64,000 bases of DNA, from NCBI RefSeq assembly GCF_000227135.1, contig NC_018232.1:306216-370215 (forward strand), read 5' to 3'. The notes under the pieces were generated by a model. It ran no database searches. It had not been told where the DNA came from and worked only from the letters and a program-made list of their open reading frames with translations. The stretch comes from Leishmania donovani (lineage: Eukaryota; Euglenozoa; Kinetoplastea; Trypanosomatida; Trypanosomatidae). Shown one piece after another: positions 9,882 to 21,400 of the stretch (the stretch's first letter is position 1; each line of letters opens with the position of its first letter). The position numbers were made by a program, and so were the translations under genes.

Positions 9882-12800
9882 ATGTCGCTGTCCACGTTCT
9901 CCGTCCGCGATATCGTGGCCACTCCCGATGACGCCGATGTGCTGCAAACCAGCCTGGAAGAGCTGTACCGACGCCGCCGCGCGAAGCGGCAGGAGGAGCG
10001 AGCGCGAAAGCGGTGGGAGCAGAGCCAGCTCCTAGACGAAGACGCGGGCAGCTGGGGCACCGCGCAGGAGCTCGCCTATCGCCGTGAGGTGCTCCACACG
10101 TGGACGCGGCAGTACCCAAGGTTGCGAGAGGCCATGGTATCTTTGGCGGCCGCGTCGTCATCGAACACCGCAGCCACCGCCCCTGCGGTAACCACTGCTG
10201 CGGCGTTCTCCGTCGCTGAAACTGTTCGTCCATCGTACCCGACGCTGTGGCGGATACCGGCGGGCACCATCCCGGCAGACTTTTACACGCACAACACGGC
10301 CATGGAAGTGTCGCAGCTGCTTTCGACGCCGCAGCGTCAGCACGCGACCACCGATGCGGTGAAAGACTACAGCGCTCACTCGTGTCTGGTACGCGTCCGG
10401 TGGGAGCCGGTGCGGGTAACAGACCTGTTTATTGAGCCGCCGCAGTCGGCAGCCGCGTCTTTTGTGCGGTTTTCGCAGCATCCGTGTGGCAGCACTAGCC
10501 ACGCCCAGCTTCAGCCGCAGCGCGTGTTGGCGCGGTGGCCCCAAGGCAAGCCGGCATCCGCCAAGATGGCCGCGGTTCTGCGCTCCATCGGGATCGAGGA
10601 GCGCAAGCGTGAGCAGTGGAACGAGCACTTGCGGCGGCGGCAGCAGCAGCAGCAGAAACAGGATGAAAGGGAAGCGCCCCAGCAGCGGCTGCGCGATGGA
10701 GTGCGGGGCCGTCACTCCGCAGCGTCAGTGAAGCTTTTCGACAACCTTCCGAGTAGCGCAGGCGGCGCCGAACCCGCCACCGAGGCGGGCGCGGTGGACG
10801 AGTCCTACTCTGCAGTTACGGCGGCGAGTGCTGGTGTAGTCGTAGAAGACGGCGGCAGTGGCGGCGGCAGCGCTGCCTATGCATCTGAGAGCGCCTTGGG
10901 TCACGAGCTGTACTGGCCGGCACACATCACCCGCACTCGGGCGCTCTTCACCGGCGCGGCATGTCTGCAGGACACCTTCCACGGCCTCGGGCAGCTGCAG
11001 CGGTATGAGCGGTTTGAGCCGGTGCTCGCCTTGGCGCTGGCAAGTCCGCTGCGCATCGTTGTCGATGTGGTCTACACCGTTGATGAGACCAGTGAGGCTT
11101 TCGGCCTGTCCATCGACCCCGTCGTCCATTTCCACACGATGACGTCTTCGGACGCGTGCAGGAACGTGGCAACCAGGCGAGACAGCGATGCAGTGCGGAG
11201 CATCAGCTTGGGTAGTGGATGCGGCAGCAGCGCAAGCAGGCATGGTATCGCGGCTGATCGTCGCGCCACCCTCTCGCCATCCGAGATATCCTCCTCCATG
11301 GCGGAGGACGAGTGCCCCGTGCTTCTGCCCTCGTCACTGCCGCCGGTGCTGTCCGACCTCAACTACGCCTTCACGGCAGCACCGACGGCTGCTAGTGCTG
11401 CTGCTGGCGGCGGCGGTAGTGCAGACAGTCGTCGCGCCGCCTCCCAGACGACGTCGTTCACAGACGACTCCACCACCACCAGCACGGCAGCGCTGCGCCG
11501 CAGCACCCTGTCCACCAGCCCGCTGTCCCTCTACACAATTCTGGCGGGCCCTGCGAGCCAAACCCACTCGATCGTGCTGCTACGCCCCACCCCGGAAGTC
11601 GTGTGCGCCGCCCGCGCACGCGCCTTACAGGAACTGGAACAGCGGTGGCTGCGGCTTCGTCAGGCCCTCGCTGACCGACTCGTCGCATGCGAAGAGCAAG
11701 CGCCGACTGCAGTTCTTGCGCGGTCCCCAATGCTGTCGCCTGCAGATGTGCTTGCCGTGGAGCTGCCCGACGCCAACACGTATGCCAGCCCGTTTATCGA
11801 CCGCAGCGCGCGGCAGGGCGAGGGGCTTCCTGCGGAGCCGGCCGGTGCCGAGTCGCTGACGGAAGAGGAGATGCAGCGCCAGACGCGACTGCCGCAGCTG
11901 CAGGGTGGACATCTGCCACGGCGACCGCTCACGTATCAGGTTAGCGGCCCCCACGGCGTGAACGGAAGGCTGCTGTGGCTGTCCTCTGCCTCGCTGCAGA
12001 CGCCGCCGGCAGACCCCGGCCTGCGCACGCGCTCACTGCCGAGCAGCGCGAGACGACCTTCGCGTGGCAGCGGTGCACAAGACGACGGGGCGTCGGCGGA
12101 AGCAGCGGCACTGTGGCCCGTGTCCACACCGCCAACGTCGTCACGCCCTCCGCAGCAGTCTCCGTGCACATCTCAGCAGTCACACGCCCGGCGCGCGGAT
12201 CGGGGAGCCTGGAGCACAGATGAAGCCGCAAGTGCCTCTGCTGGCGGTGATGACGGGTGCGGCGCTCTCTTCCGTGGTTCAGAGCGTGTCTCTACCGCTG
12301 CCGCGCGACGCGGTGATGCCGGGATTCCGCGGACACCGCAGTTGGCACGCTCCCCAGTAGACCCGAACTCCCTCTGCTCGCCGGCTTCGTGTGAGGGACT
12401 GGACGTGCCATGCACCGATGGGTCATCCTCCGACCTGGATGGGTTGCGCAGCGCACTCTTCTCGGAGGGTCGACGAGCGGCGACAGAGAAGAGTCGCACT
12501 ATCTTGGCCGCTGTGCGCACCAGCAATGAGTGGCCGCGGGTCGAGGAGTCCATGGCCCGGGCGCCGCAACAACCAGCCACCATGCCACGAGCGCACCTAT
12601 CTGCCCTCACCCTTGAAGCATCCCTGCCTGTGTCACCGGACGCATGGCGGCTGGCGAATGGCACCGATCACGTTGGCAGTGCCGCAGCCCCTGGCTCTCC
12701 AAGGAAGGCGTCGCCATCGTCGACGTCCCTGCCGTCCCGGCGCCACCGCCACAACGACGGCTCTCCGATGGACACTGACACGGTCATGCAGTTGGCCCAC

Positions 12801-15698
12801 GACGACGGCGACAGTTCGCGGCATCGCACATGCAGCGCGGCGGAGCGGTACTCGGCCATCTTGTCTGTCTCTGCACAATCCGTGCCAGACTCCCAGCCGA
12901 TGTCGGCGCTGCGGGAAGTGAGCGTGACGTCGTGCCTCTCGTGGGATGTGCGCAACACGATGAACGACACCGCGAGTCAACATAGCAGCACCGGCGACGG
13001 TGATGGACGAGTAGCGCCGTACTCTGGTGGGAGCGGGGCAGCGCTGCCGACCTCGCCGTCACCGCAGCTGTGCACACCGACACCGACCTACCTGCCGCTC
13101 CCTTCGCGGCTCAACAAGAATGGAGCACCTAAAATACCCGATCTAAGCACCCCCGACATCGCCGTGACGCTGGTCACGCCCTACTCCACGGTGTCGAGCC
13201 CCACCTCCCCGCCACCACACGCGGCATCGCCCATGCTTCGAACAAAATTTTTCACTCTTGCCGCAGCACCGCCGCACGCCGACGATCATAGCCAGTCGCC
13301 ATCTAGCGTACGTTACCCCATCCTCCAGCAGCCCCCAGCACCCCTGTGTCACGCAGATGCTGCCAGCGCTCGCAGCAGCACCAAAAACACGGCAGCTCAG
13401 CTCTCAGCCACGCGGCCGCCGGTAGCGCCGGCGGAACCCCCGCTGCAGTGCTCCCGAGCAGCGAGCAGCAGCAGCAGCGATGCGACCCGATCTGTTCTCA
13501 CCCACACATCGCGGCCAGGGGAGAAGATTTTAGGAGGCTGCACGAAAAACGAGAAGACACTCAGCGCAGTGCCTGCGCGTGGCGATCCCCGCACGGAGGC
13601 CCGCTCGGCACCACAAGCGACGCGTTCAACTGCCTTGGAGTCCTCCAGCTCCAGCGACGATGCCCCTGTTCTCAGCGGAACAGCAACGTACTCGTCCTAT
13701 ATCCAGGTGGACCCTCTCTCATCTGTCGCTGTCGCCCAAGGAATGTCCGCAGTTCGGCGAGCTGGCGCCGCTGCGTTGTCGACGCCTCAGACGCCACATG
13801 TGGCGGCACGCGAGTTGCGTGGCGCTTCTGCCTCGACGCCCAGCACTCGCCCCTTCTCCTCGCCCACGTTTCTGAGCGATAAGCGTCGCCTGCAGCTGCA
13901 CAACTTAGAGCAGTCGCAGCGGGAGCCGATGCGTCGTGTGTCACCGCCGCCGCCGTCTTCCTTGTCGACGTCGGCAGAGGCACGGGCACGTGTGCACCCG
14001 GGATCGTCGTCACTGAGGCAGAATGACGACGTCGCTGCCTTGAGCATGGATCTCCACCACACTCGCGGTGCTGCTCCTGGGACAGCGCCATGTATGAAAG
14101 CGGCGGCTGTGGAGGTGGGCCCGCAGCAGCGTCCTCGCCTCTGTGAAGGCGGTTCAGCAGGCGCCACTCGTCACAGCAGCGCCCGGCATCGCGAGCACGC
14201 CTCTCCTCTCCAGAGCGGCACCGATGCGGTGGAAGCAACGACAGCTTCAGCGAACCATCGGGTGGGCCATGGCGGCAGCAGCGACACTAGTGGCGCCGTG
14301 GAAAGCGACGGCAGTCCGCTACCGCGCCGCCCGCCGTCACTGGCGTCGTCGCCCGCAACAGGGGCGAACGACGGCGCACATGAAGCGGCTTCACGCCCAA
14401 TGTCAGCGAATTCAGCGGCGTCGAAGCCTACTGCTCCGTGTGCGGTGACGTCACAGCCGCCATCGCAGCACACGGACGGCGCTGGCGCCACGGGTCTCGT
14501 CAGCGGTGAGCCAAGACCGTCGCATTGCCCCCAAGCGAGTGCCAGCAGTCGCATGCATCACAGACGCCCATCTCCTAGAGCACCCGAGACGGCAGCCGCC
14601 CCTGCGACCGATGACAACGCAGAGGACTTGCCGCAGCGACATCTGCAACGGCAGCAGCGCCATGAGCGCGCCGGCTCTGTGTCGGTGGCGGTGTTGTGCA
14701 GTGAGCTGTCCGTATCCGTCGACCGCGAAGTGGAGCTGCCGGAACAGCCTGTGCGCCTGCCGGAGGTGCCGACCCCACGCTCACCTCAGCGGTCTCAGCC
14801 GCAGCAGCAGCCATACCTCGTCACCGTCAACGCGGCCGCTGCAAAGTCTGTTCGCTCCGGCGAGCCGGCCACGGGCCTTCACAGCCTCGACAAGTTCATG
14901 CACTCGGGGAGGGAGGGCTTGCTAGAGGCACATCAGCGGGCCACACGCGCGACACAAAGCCGCAAAGCCAGCGCGGACGTCCGTTCATGGTACCGGCAGG
15001 CCCACCCGCATCACCGCTCGCCTGGTGAGGCGGCGCAAGAGGATTCGGCATCCACCCTCTCCTCCGCGCCATCCGCGTCGTCGTCGCCCTTACCGCTGTC
15101 GAAAAGCCGGCGTCCGGCGCAGCGCCCATCGCGGCACGTGGGAAGCGCGGGCAGCGAAAAATCGGACGCGGTGGGGCCGAGGGCACTGTCGACCTCATGC
15201 ATGCACCACACCACCCCTCCGGCGGCCGCTGCATCAGCGAGCTCTGCCCCCTCTGTAAACTTCAGCTCGCTCATGTCCTCCGCGGCCCCCTCGCCGCGTG
15301 GCACGTCGCCTGCTCCCCATCCAAGCGGTCGTTCCTCGCGAAGCAGCCGCGGCGGCGCCGGGGAGCTATTGGTTCTTCGCCCCCACCGAAGCACATCCTC
15401 CTCACAGCACAACCGTCGATATCACGATCGTGCTGTTGCGCTCTCGCCGTCGCCGTTATCCACTACGCGCAGGCACAGGGTCCTCGTACGCCGCGTGGTG
15501 CGTCGGCGCCGCAGCGAGGTGTTCGTGGAAGAGGGTGGCACATTGGTGTACCGCGCCCCAATGGCGACGCCACACCTCCTAAGCAGCAGCAGCGGCGGCA
15601 GTGGTAGAGGCGCTTCAGCGCCGACACTGCCGTCCTCGCCGCGGGACACGAGAGCTGAGAGAGCTCGCAAAACACCCAGACGGCACTCCCACACCTAG
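9882..15698 (+). CDS. Giant low-complexity hypothetical protein, 1,938 aa
   Basis: The ATG at 9882 starts a frame that remains open to 15698. I do not recognise the product. Residues 1-110 are charged and probably helical (SLEELYRRRRAKRQEERARKRW), residues about 110-240 and 340-430 look folded rather than repetitive (for example LFTGAACLQDTFHGLGQLQRYERF), and the rest, about 1,400 residues, is Ser/Pro/Ala/Arg-rich and probably disordered. A Gln5 run lies near residue 250. No membrane segment is visible. The C-terminus is basic (RAERARKTPRRHSHT). The open frame extends upstream of 9882 through the poly-G gap, but that part is translated microsatellite and 5'UTR, so the first ATG before the charged helix was chosen. 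A scaffold or cytoskeletal role would be speculation. Confidence 0.82.
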   Translation: MSLSTFSVRDIVATPDDADVLQTSLEELYRRRRAKRQEERARKRWEQSQLLDEDAGSWGTAQELAYRREVLHTWTRQYPRLREAMVSLAAASSSNTAATAPAVTTAAAFSVAETVRPSYPTLWRIPAGTIPADFYTHNTAMEVSQLLSTPQRQHATTDAVKDYSAHSCLVRVRWEPVRVTDLFIEPPQSAAASFVRFSQHPCGSTSHAQLQPQRVLARWPQGKPASAKMAAVLRSIGIEERKREQWNEHLRRRQQQQQKQDEREAPQQRLRDGVRGRHSAASVKLFDNLPSSAGGAEPATEAGAVDESYSAVTAASAGVVVEDGGSGGGSAAYASESALGHELYWPAHITRTRALFTGAACLQDTFHGLGQLQRYERFEPVLALALASPLRIVVDVVYTVDETSEAFGLSIDPVVHFHTMTSSDACRNVATRRDSDAVRSISLGSGCGSSASRHGIAADRRATLSPSEISSSMAEDECPVLLPSSLPPVLSDLNYAFTAAPTAASAAAGGGGSADSRRAASQTTSFTDDSTTTSTAALRRSTLSTSPLSLYTILAGPASQTHSIVLLRPTPEVVCAARARALQELEQRWLRLRQALADRLVACEEQAPTAVLARSPMLSPADVLAVELPDANTYASPFIDRSARQGEGLPAEPAGAESLTEEEMQRQTRLPQLQGGHLPRRPLTYQVSGPHGVNGRLLWLSSASLQTPPADPGLRTRSLPSSARRPSRGSGAQDDGASAEAAALWPVSTPPTSSRPPQQSPCTSQQSHARRADRGAWSTDEAASASAGGDDGCGALFRGSERVSTAAARRGDAGIPRTPQLARSPVDPNSLCSPASCEGLDVPCTDGSSSDLDGLRSALFSEGRRAATEKSRTILAAVRTSNEWPRVEESMARAPQQPATMPRAHLSALTLEASLPVSPDAWRLANGTDHVGSAAAPGSPRKASPSSTSLPSRRHRHNDGSPMDTDTVMQLAHDDGDSSRHRTCSAAERYSAILSVSAQSVPDSQPMSALREVSVTSCLSWDVRNTMNDTASQHSSTGDGDGRVAPYSGGSGAALPTSPSPQLCTPTPTYLPLPSRLNKNGAPKIPDLSTPDIAVTLVTPYSTVSSPTSPPPHAASPMLRTKFFTLAAAPPHADDHSQSPSSVRYPILQQPPAPLCHADAASARSSTKNTAAQLSATRPPVAPAEPPLQCSRAASSSSSDATRSVLTHTSRPGEKILGGCTKNEKTLSAVPARGDPRTEARSAPQATRSTALESSSSSDDAPVLSGTATYSSYIQVDPLSSVAVAQGMSAVRRAGAAALSTPQTPHVAARELRGASASTPSTRPFSSPTFLSDKRRLQLHNLEQSQREPMRRVSPPPPSSLSTSAEARARVHPGSSSLRQNDDVAALSMDLHHTRGAAPGTAPCMKAAAVEVGPQQRPRLCEGGSAGATRHSSARHREHASPLQSGTDAVEATTASANHRVGHGGSSDTSGAVESDGSPLPRRPPSLASSPATGANDGAHEAASRPMSANSAASKPTAPCAVTSQPPSQHTDGAGATGLVSGEPRPSHCPQASASSRMHHRRPSPRAPETAAAPATDDNAEDLPQRHLQRQQRHERAGSVSVAVLCSELSVSVDREVELPEQPVRLPEVPTPRSPQRSQPQQQPYLVTVNAAAAKSVRSGEPATGLHSLDKFMHSGREGLLEAHQRATRATQSRKASADVRSWYRQAHPHHRSPGEAAQEDSASTLSSAPSASSSPLPLSKSRRPAQRPSRHVGSAGSEKSDAVGPRALSTSCMHHTTPPAAAASASSAPSVNFSSLMSSAAPSPRGTSPAPHPSGRSSRSSRGGAGELLVLRPHRSTSSSQHNRRYHDRAVALSPSPLSTTRRHRVLVRRVVRRRRSEVFVEEGGTLVYRAPMATPHLLSSSSGGSGRGASAPTLPSSPRDTRAERARKTPRRHSHT

Positions 15699-16648
15699 AA
15701 GCGCTGGCGCGGCAGTGGAGGTGCAACGCGCAGCATGGACAGAGGCCACCGCGGCCGCTGCTGAATCTCATAGATTGCATGCTCGTCCCTCCTACCTCTC
15801 TAATATCACCTCAACGTCATCTGCTGCCGATGTCCTTTGCACTCCGCTTCGGACTTCCACCGGCCTTCACGTGCACATGCAACACGGGCGTGTATTGCGA
15901 CATGCCTCCTCTCCCTGCGTGGGTGAGCAGGGAGAGAGGAGGGGGAGGGGGCGGTGGCACAGACGGCGCAGACGGCGGAAAACCCGTACATCATGTCATG
16001 GCAAAAGCCAAGCACCACCGACGAAGATAACCGAAATCGACTCTGGTGTTGCCGATGTGCAGTCTACACGCATCCACACGACTACGAGGGCTGAGGCACA
16101 CACACTCCCACCCACCCACCCACCCACCTATGCCGGCAGCTACAATGCACGCGCAGTGTCATGAGCAACGGCTAATGATGACCCTGACGACGCGGACGAT
16201 GAGGATCGTGAGAGGGGCCCTGGGGACGGTGGCATCAGAGACAGACCAAAGGAAAGCGGCCGCACGAGCCGCTCCCAAAAACACTTACATGCACGCGACA
16301 TGCCTGCCCCCTCCCGCGCCTCTCTGGCGGTCCTGCCCCTCCTTCTACGACGGGCCTTCGCTCGAGTACATCTCTATCCCCATCACACCTTTCTCCCTCC
16401 CTCCTCTCTCTCTGCCCATGTGCGATCACCACGCCGACCAGTACACTCTCTCGTAAACAGCAGAAACAGCAGCAGCTGAGTCGCGCACATCATCGTCGAG
16501 CAGCACCTCACCGCACACGCGCAACACATACATCCAGACATAGCCCCTTCGCCGTCCTTACCGCCTGCACCACTACGTCACGCAGCACCCCGAAGGTGGC
16601 GCCCCCCTCCCTCCCCCCAATCACTCACGAGCCCACACACGAGTAGCC
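15699..16648. other. Intergenic region; pyrimidine tracts, no gene seen
   Basis: No supported gene. It contains a purine-rich (GAGG)n patch near 15930-15950, a (CCCA)n tract at about 16108-16130, and pyrimidine-rich stretches at 16305-16420 and 16600-16620 that precede the next gene. Confidence 0.6.
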
Positions 16649-17266
16649 ATGCAGCGCGTACGCCTCGCAGCACCAGCCGCAGCAGCCGCATCGGTGTCCT
16701 CCTCGCCTTCTTCTTCGGCAGCGGCCCTTTGGGCACCGTCGCGCGGCTTCCGCAAGGAGCTGTTCGAGGGACCCCTCGACCTGAAACCAGGTGAGCGCAA
16801 CGCCCGCAAGGGTCCGCCGGTCGCCCACAGCCTCCCGGTCTACAAGACGACACACAAGCTACACAACTCCGTCCGCTGGAAGAACGCCAACCTCGTGACG
16901 AACGTTGCCGGTGGCCAGGACTACCGCCTGCGCGAGACTCAAGGCGAGGGCACCTTCGATGAGACGGGTATGTACCGTGACTGGCTTTACGGAGATGAAC
17001 GGCGCTACGCCAACTACATCGGCCTGACCCTTGGTGCACTCGCCATCACGCTTTTCTGGTACACGATGCGCGTGATCGGTGCAGAGACGTGGGATATCCC
17101 GACCCCGGTGCTGGCCTCGCAGCGCAAGCGACTCGCCAAGGGTGACGTGGAAGGCAGCGGCGGCGATGCCGCGGTAGAAGTGTTGGCGCTGCCGACGGAG
17201 AAGGAGATCCGCCAAGATGCGCTGGCGATGTTGAAGCGGCCGACAACGTTGTCCAAGAGCAGCTAA
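16649..17266 (+). CDS. Single-pass membrane protein, probably mitochondrial inner membrane, 205 aa
   Basis: The ATG at 16649 begins an Ala/Ser/Arg N-terminus without acidic residues for about 35 positions (MQRVRLAAPAAAAASV), typical of a mitochondrial targeting peptide. One hydrophobic segment lies at about residues 121-143 (NYIGLTLGALAITLFWYTM), flanked by an N-side domain with conserved-looking Trp, Tyr and Gly positions and a C-side hydrophilic tail of about 60 residues. This topology is that of small accessory subunits or assembly factors of respiratory complexes in kinetoplastids, but I cannot name the subunit. The protein is compact and not low-complexity, unlike its neighbours. The targeting peptide and membrane segment are seen in the sequence; complex membership is inference. 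Confidence 0.85.
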   Translation: MQRVRLAAPAAAAASVSSSPSSSAAALWAPSRGFRKELFEGPLDLKPGERNARKGPPVAHSLPVYKTTHKLHNSVRWKNANLVTNVAGGQDYRLRETQGEGTFDETGMYRDWLYGDERRYANYIGLTLGALAITLFWYTMRVIGAETWDIPTPVLASQRKRLAKGDVEGSGGDAAVEVLALPTEKEIRQDALAMLKRPTTLSKSS

Positions 17267-18388
17267 GCAGGCGTCAGGGGAGGGGCGGGCGATAGGTGTG
17301 GCCACCGACGAGGGGCTGACAGAGGACAAGGCGAAGGTCAAGGCGATATCGCCGCGTCCGGGCGCGTGTGCGTGTCTTGACAGCGAAGGCTCCTCCGCCC
17401 CCTCCCTTTTCGAGCCGCTCACAAGGCCAATTTAACGCAGAGAAGTATTGAGAAGAGGAATGCGTCCGTCGGTGCTGGGGAAGGTGGTGGCGGTGCGGTA
17501 GTATGTGCGGCATCGCGCACCTCCACGAGGCATGCGCGCCGTCTTTCCTGCGCGGCTGTTTGCGCGTTACAAAGGAAAGTACGCACCGGTCTTCGATCAC
17601 GCCGACAAGGACGTTAATGGCCCGAGATGCACTGGAGGGGTGACGTAGCAATGAGTGATATATGTGTGAGTGTGTGTGTGTGCACCGTTGTCTCGCTCGT
17701 CACGATCGCCGCTGCAATCCGCAACGCCAGTTCGTCACCCTTCCCCCTCCCTCTCGTCCTTCTCGTCCCTCTTTTTGTATTGCGCCGTACTCGTTCTTTA
17801 GCAACCCCCCCCCCCCTCTCCCCCACCGATACGCGCGGATGGGGGCGTGCATCACGAAGGAGGGGTGTTCGGGTACGCCCGTGATGTGCTTGCGAAGAGG
17901 GTCCGTCAAGGCGAACCACGCAAGCATGCGCGACAGGGTGTGCGAGGAGGCGAAGATGGAGAGAAGAAAGGAAGAAGGTCCGCTGAGCCGCGAGCACGTG
18001 CGCACGCTTACCCTCAGCGAGCGTGGCTCCCTTCCTCTTTCGATTTCTGTCTGCTGCTGCTGCTGCCTCCGTGTTGTGGTTGTGGCTGTCGCCTCTTCAA
18101 GCGGATGGCGATCGACTCGCATCGATGTCTCCTGCCACCACCACCCCTCCTCCTCCTCTTTTTTCCATGTCACAGTCGTCGCCGTGTTAGTTCCAGTAAC
18201 CGCGCCGCGCCCAACATCGCAAACGCCGGCTCGTCCGCAACACCGTAACAAGAGACGAACCGATAAGACCTCTCGGAAAACAGCAGAGGGAGAGAGCGAG
18301 AGCGAGCGAGGGAGTGAGGGGGTAGACGGCACGCAAAGCAGCGGCCGAGTCGCCTACCTGCGCGTCCGTGCCCGTGCAACACACACAC

Positions 18389-18425
<37 letters not shown>

Positions 18426-18493
18426 GTCAATACGCGCCCTGCGCGGCACACTGTTGCGTACTCTGTAGCTTAATCTTAAAAAGGGCGGACGGC
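17267..18493. other. Intergenic region with (CA)n tract
   Basis: No gene seen. It holds a (GT)n run near 17666-17682, a C-run at about 17805-17817 and a (CA)n run at 18379-18422, followed by the SF3B3 start at 18494. Open frames here consist of translated microsatellite. Confidence 0.65.
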
Positions 18494-21400
18494 ATGAGCC
18501 ACAACAGCGTGGCGGAGGGAGAGGATGGCGGCACCGGTGCGGACGCCGCCGCCGTCGTGCCCGTGAACGAGACGCTGCTGTACCACCAGACCTTGATCCC
18601 CACACAGAATGTCACCCACGCCATCGAGGGCTCCTTCACGCTGCCGGACGCGAATGACCTCGTTCTGATCCGTCACAACGTACTCGAGCTGTGGCGACTT
18701 TACGCAGAGAACGCCAACGGCGGCGTAGAGTGTGTTTGCCGCACCCCGTTGATGTCGGCTGTGTACGCTGCGGTGGCGGTCCCGACAAGCGCCTCGTCGA
18801 TGGCGAAGGCCGGTGGCGCGGGCAGTGCCGCGTCGCCGGGCGGAAATGTTGCCGCTGTACTCGACGACGCGACGACCACAGCGCACCGCAGTGGGGTACA
18901 CTACCTCGCCGTCACGAGTGAGACGGGCTACGTGACACTGCTGCGGTACCAGCTGGACGAGCCGCCGGTGCCGACGCGGCTGTCGTACGGCGACGACAGC
19001 GACGAGGGCAACGAAGGTATTGGTGGGAGCAGTGGAGCTAGCGGCGGTGCCACGATGCTCGTGACCACGTCCTTGAAGGGCCGCTTCATCAAGGTCAGCG
19101 AGGTGTGCCTGGGCCGGAGCGGGGCGCGGCTGACCGTCCCTGGTGCCCGCATGGTGGTCGACACCTCCGGCACGGCGCTCTTGATCACTGCGCTCATGCG
19201 CACCAAGACGTTGGTGCCCATCACCGCGAATGAGACCTGGGATCCGGTCAAGAGCGTCAACGTCGGGCAAGACGACGATGACGCAGAGAGCGACGCTGAC
19301 GGCGATGACGAAGACGAAGAAGCTGACGACGACGATGCTGGCGAGCACCAGCGCCGCGGCCCGGTGACGGGTCGCGAGCTTCGTGCAGCCCGGCGCCGGC
19401 GGGCGGCGAAAGCGCGACGGGCCAACGGCGCCATCAACCTCGGTACGCCAATCGAGATGCAGCGCCAGACCGTCCTGTACTCCGCCTGCGCCCTTGATGG
19501 CTACCTCGACCACGCTGTGTTCGCCGTGCTCGAGGAGGAGATTGTCGAAGCACGCGACGCCGCCGCTGCGTCCGCCAGTAACCCCGCGAACGCCGCAGCA
19601 GCCGCAGTCGAGGCGAGCGGTGGCACCTTCCTCAAGAGCAGCGGAGGCCCGAACGCGGTTGTTCAGCGCCACAAGCACTTCGTGCTCTACGCCTACGTGC
19701 CGAGCCTGAAGCAGGTGCAGCGGACGCAGCTTGTGCACGTTCCAGCGACGGCGCACCGGCTCATCGCTGTCCCGGCGGCGCCGTACGGCCCAGGCGGCGT
19801 TCTTGTCTGCACGGACACGGAGCTGATCTGGTACGATGTGTCCGCCACGCAACAGCAGCAGCAAAACTCCGCTGCGGCGGCGAATGGCCGCGTCGGCGTC
19901 TTCAAGTGCACCTACGCCTTCCCGCGCCGCCTCGACTGCACGGAGATCCTGTACGACCCCTCCATCATCCAGCACACGCTGACCTGCTTCGGCCGCCGCT
20001 TCTTTATGCTGCTGCAAGACGAGCAGGGTGACGTGTACCGCGTCTTCTTGGAGGCCGGTGACGTGCAGCGCGCCTACGAGGCGCTTCGGACGCGCGAGTT
20101 GGCGCAGGCAAACCCAGAACTGTTCCTGCAGCAGCAGCTAGCGGCGAACGGCGGTGTTGCGCCGGCTCCGGCGCTGCCGCCCGTTCCGAACCCGCTGTCG
20201 GTGCACTACTTCGACACGTTGCCGCCGTCGTCGGCCATGGCACTCTTCCGGCGCGGCTTTCTCTTCATCGGCAATGAGGCAGGCCCGCTGCATGGGCTGT
20301 ACAAAATCAAGAGCAACGGCTACACGGCGGATCGCGAGTACATCGTGAAGCGCGTGCGGCGGGAGCGGGCGCTGCCGATGGCGCTGCAGATGTCGTCGTC
20401 AAGCAAGGCGGAGAAGGCGAAGGCAGAGGTGGAGGACGGTGCTGTGAAGAAGGAAGGCGACGGCGCCGATCGCAAGCGTCCGCGCGCTGCGGAGGCCGCC
20501 GGGGCTGCCGGCAAGCCAGAGCCGCAGGACCCGACGGCGCCGGCGACAAGCAGCGGCAGTGCCGCGTCGTCCACGCTGCCACGCACCAAGACGGAGCCGA
20601 CGGATGGCGACGGAAACAGNNNNNNNNNNNNNNNNNNNNNNNNNNNNNNNNNNNNNNNNNNNNNNNNNNNNNNNNNNNNNNNNNNNNNNNNNNNNNNNNN
20701 NNNNNNNNNNNNNNNNNNGCTGTACAAAATCAAGAGCAACGGCTACACGGCGGATCGCGAGTACATCGTGAAGCGCGTGCGGCGGGAGCGGGCGCTGCCG
20801 ATGGCGCTGCAGATGTCGTCGTCAAGCAAGGCGGAGAAGGCGAAGGCAGAGGTGGAGGACGGTGCTGTGAAGAAGGAAGGCGACGGCGCCGATCGCAAGC
20901 GTCCGCGCGCTGCGGAGGACGCCGGGGCTGCCGGCAAGCCAGAGCCGCAGGACCCGACGGCGCCGGCGACAAGCAGCGGCAGTGCCGCGTCGTCCACGCT
21001 GCCACGCACCAAGACGGAGCCGACGGATGGCGACGGAAACAGCCCGGCGTCGGCTGCAGCCAGCGCCACCGCCATGCGGTCACCGGCCCCCTCCTCAGCC
21101 ACGGCGCCGGCTTTCAAAACTCCAATGGAGGTGCGCGTCATCAAGGTCTACCAGCCACACCGCCGTCCTCAGCACGTCGTCCAGTTACAGAGCTTCCCGA
21201 ACACACCGGCCATCACCAGCTTCACCTCCCACCTCACCGCCTCCACCTCCGCAGCGGCGACAGCGTCCGACGGCGCCGACCACCTCACCGGCTTTGGTGG
21301 TGGGCCGGCGCCGGCGCCGGCGCCGGAGCAGTCGAGTGAGCAGCCGGAGATCTACTTCAGCTACGTCGGCGGGCGTGGCGGCGAGAGCGTGCTCGTGCAG

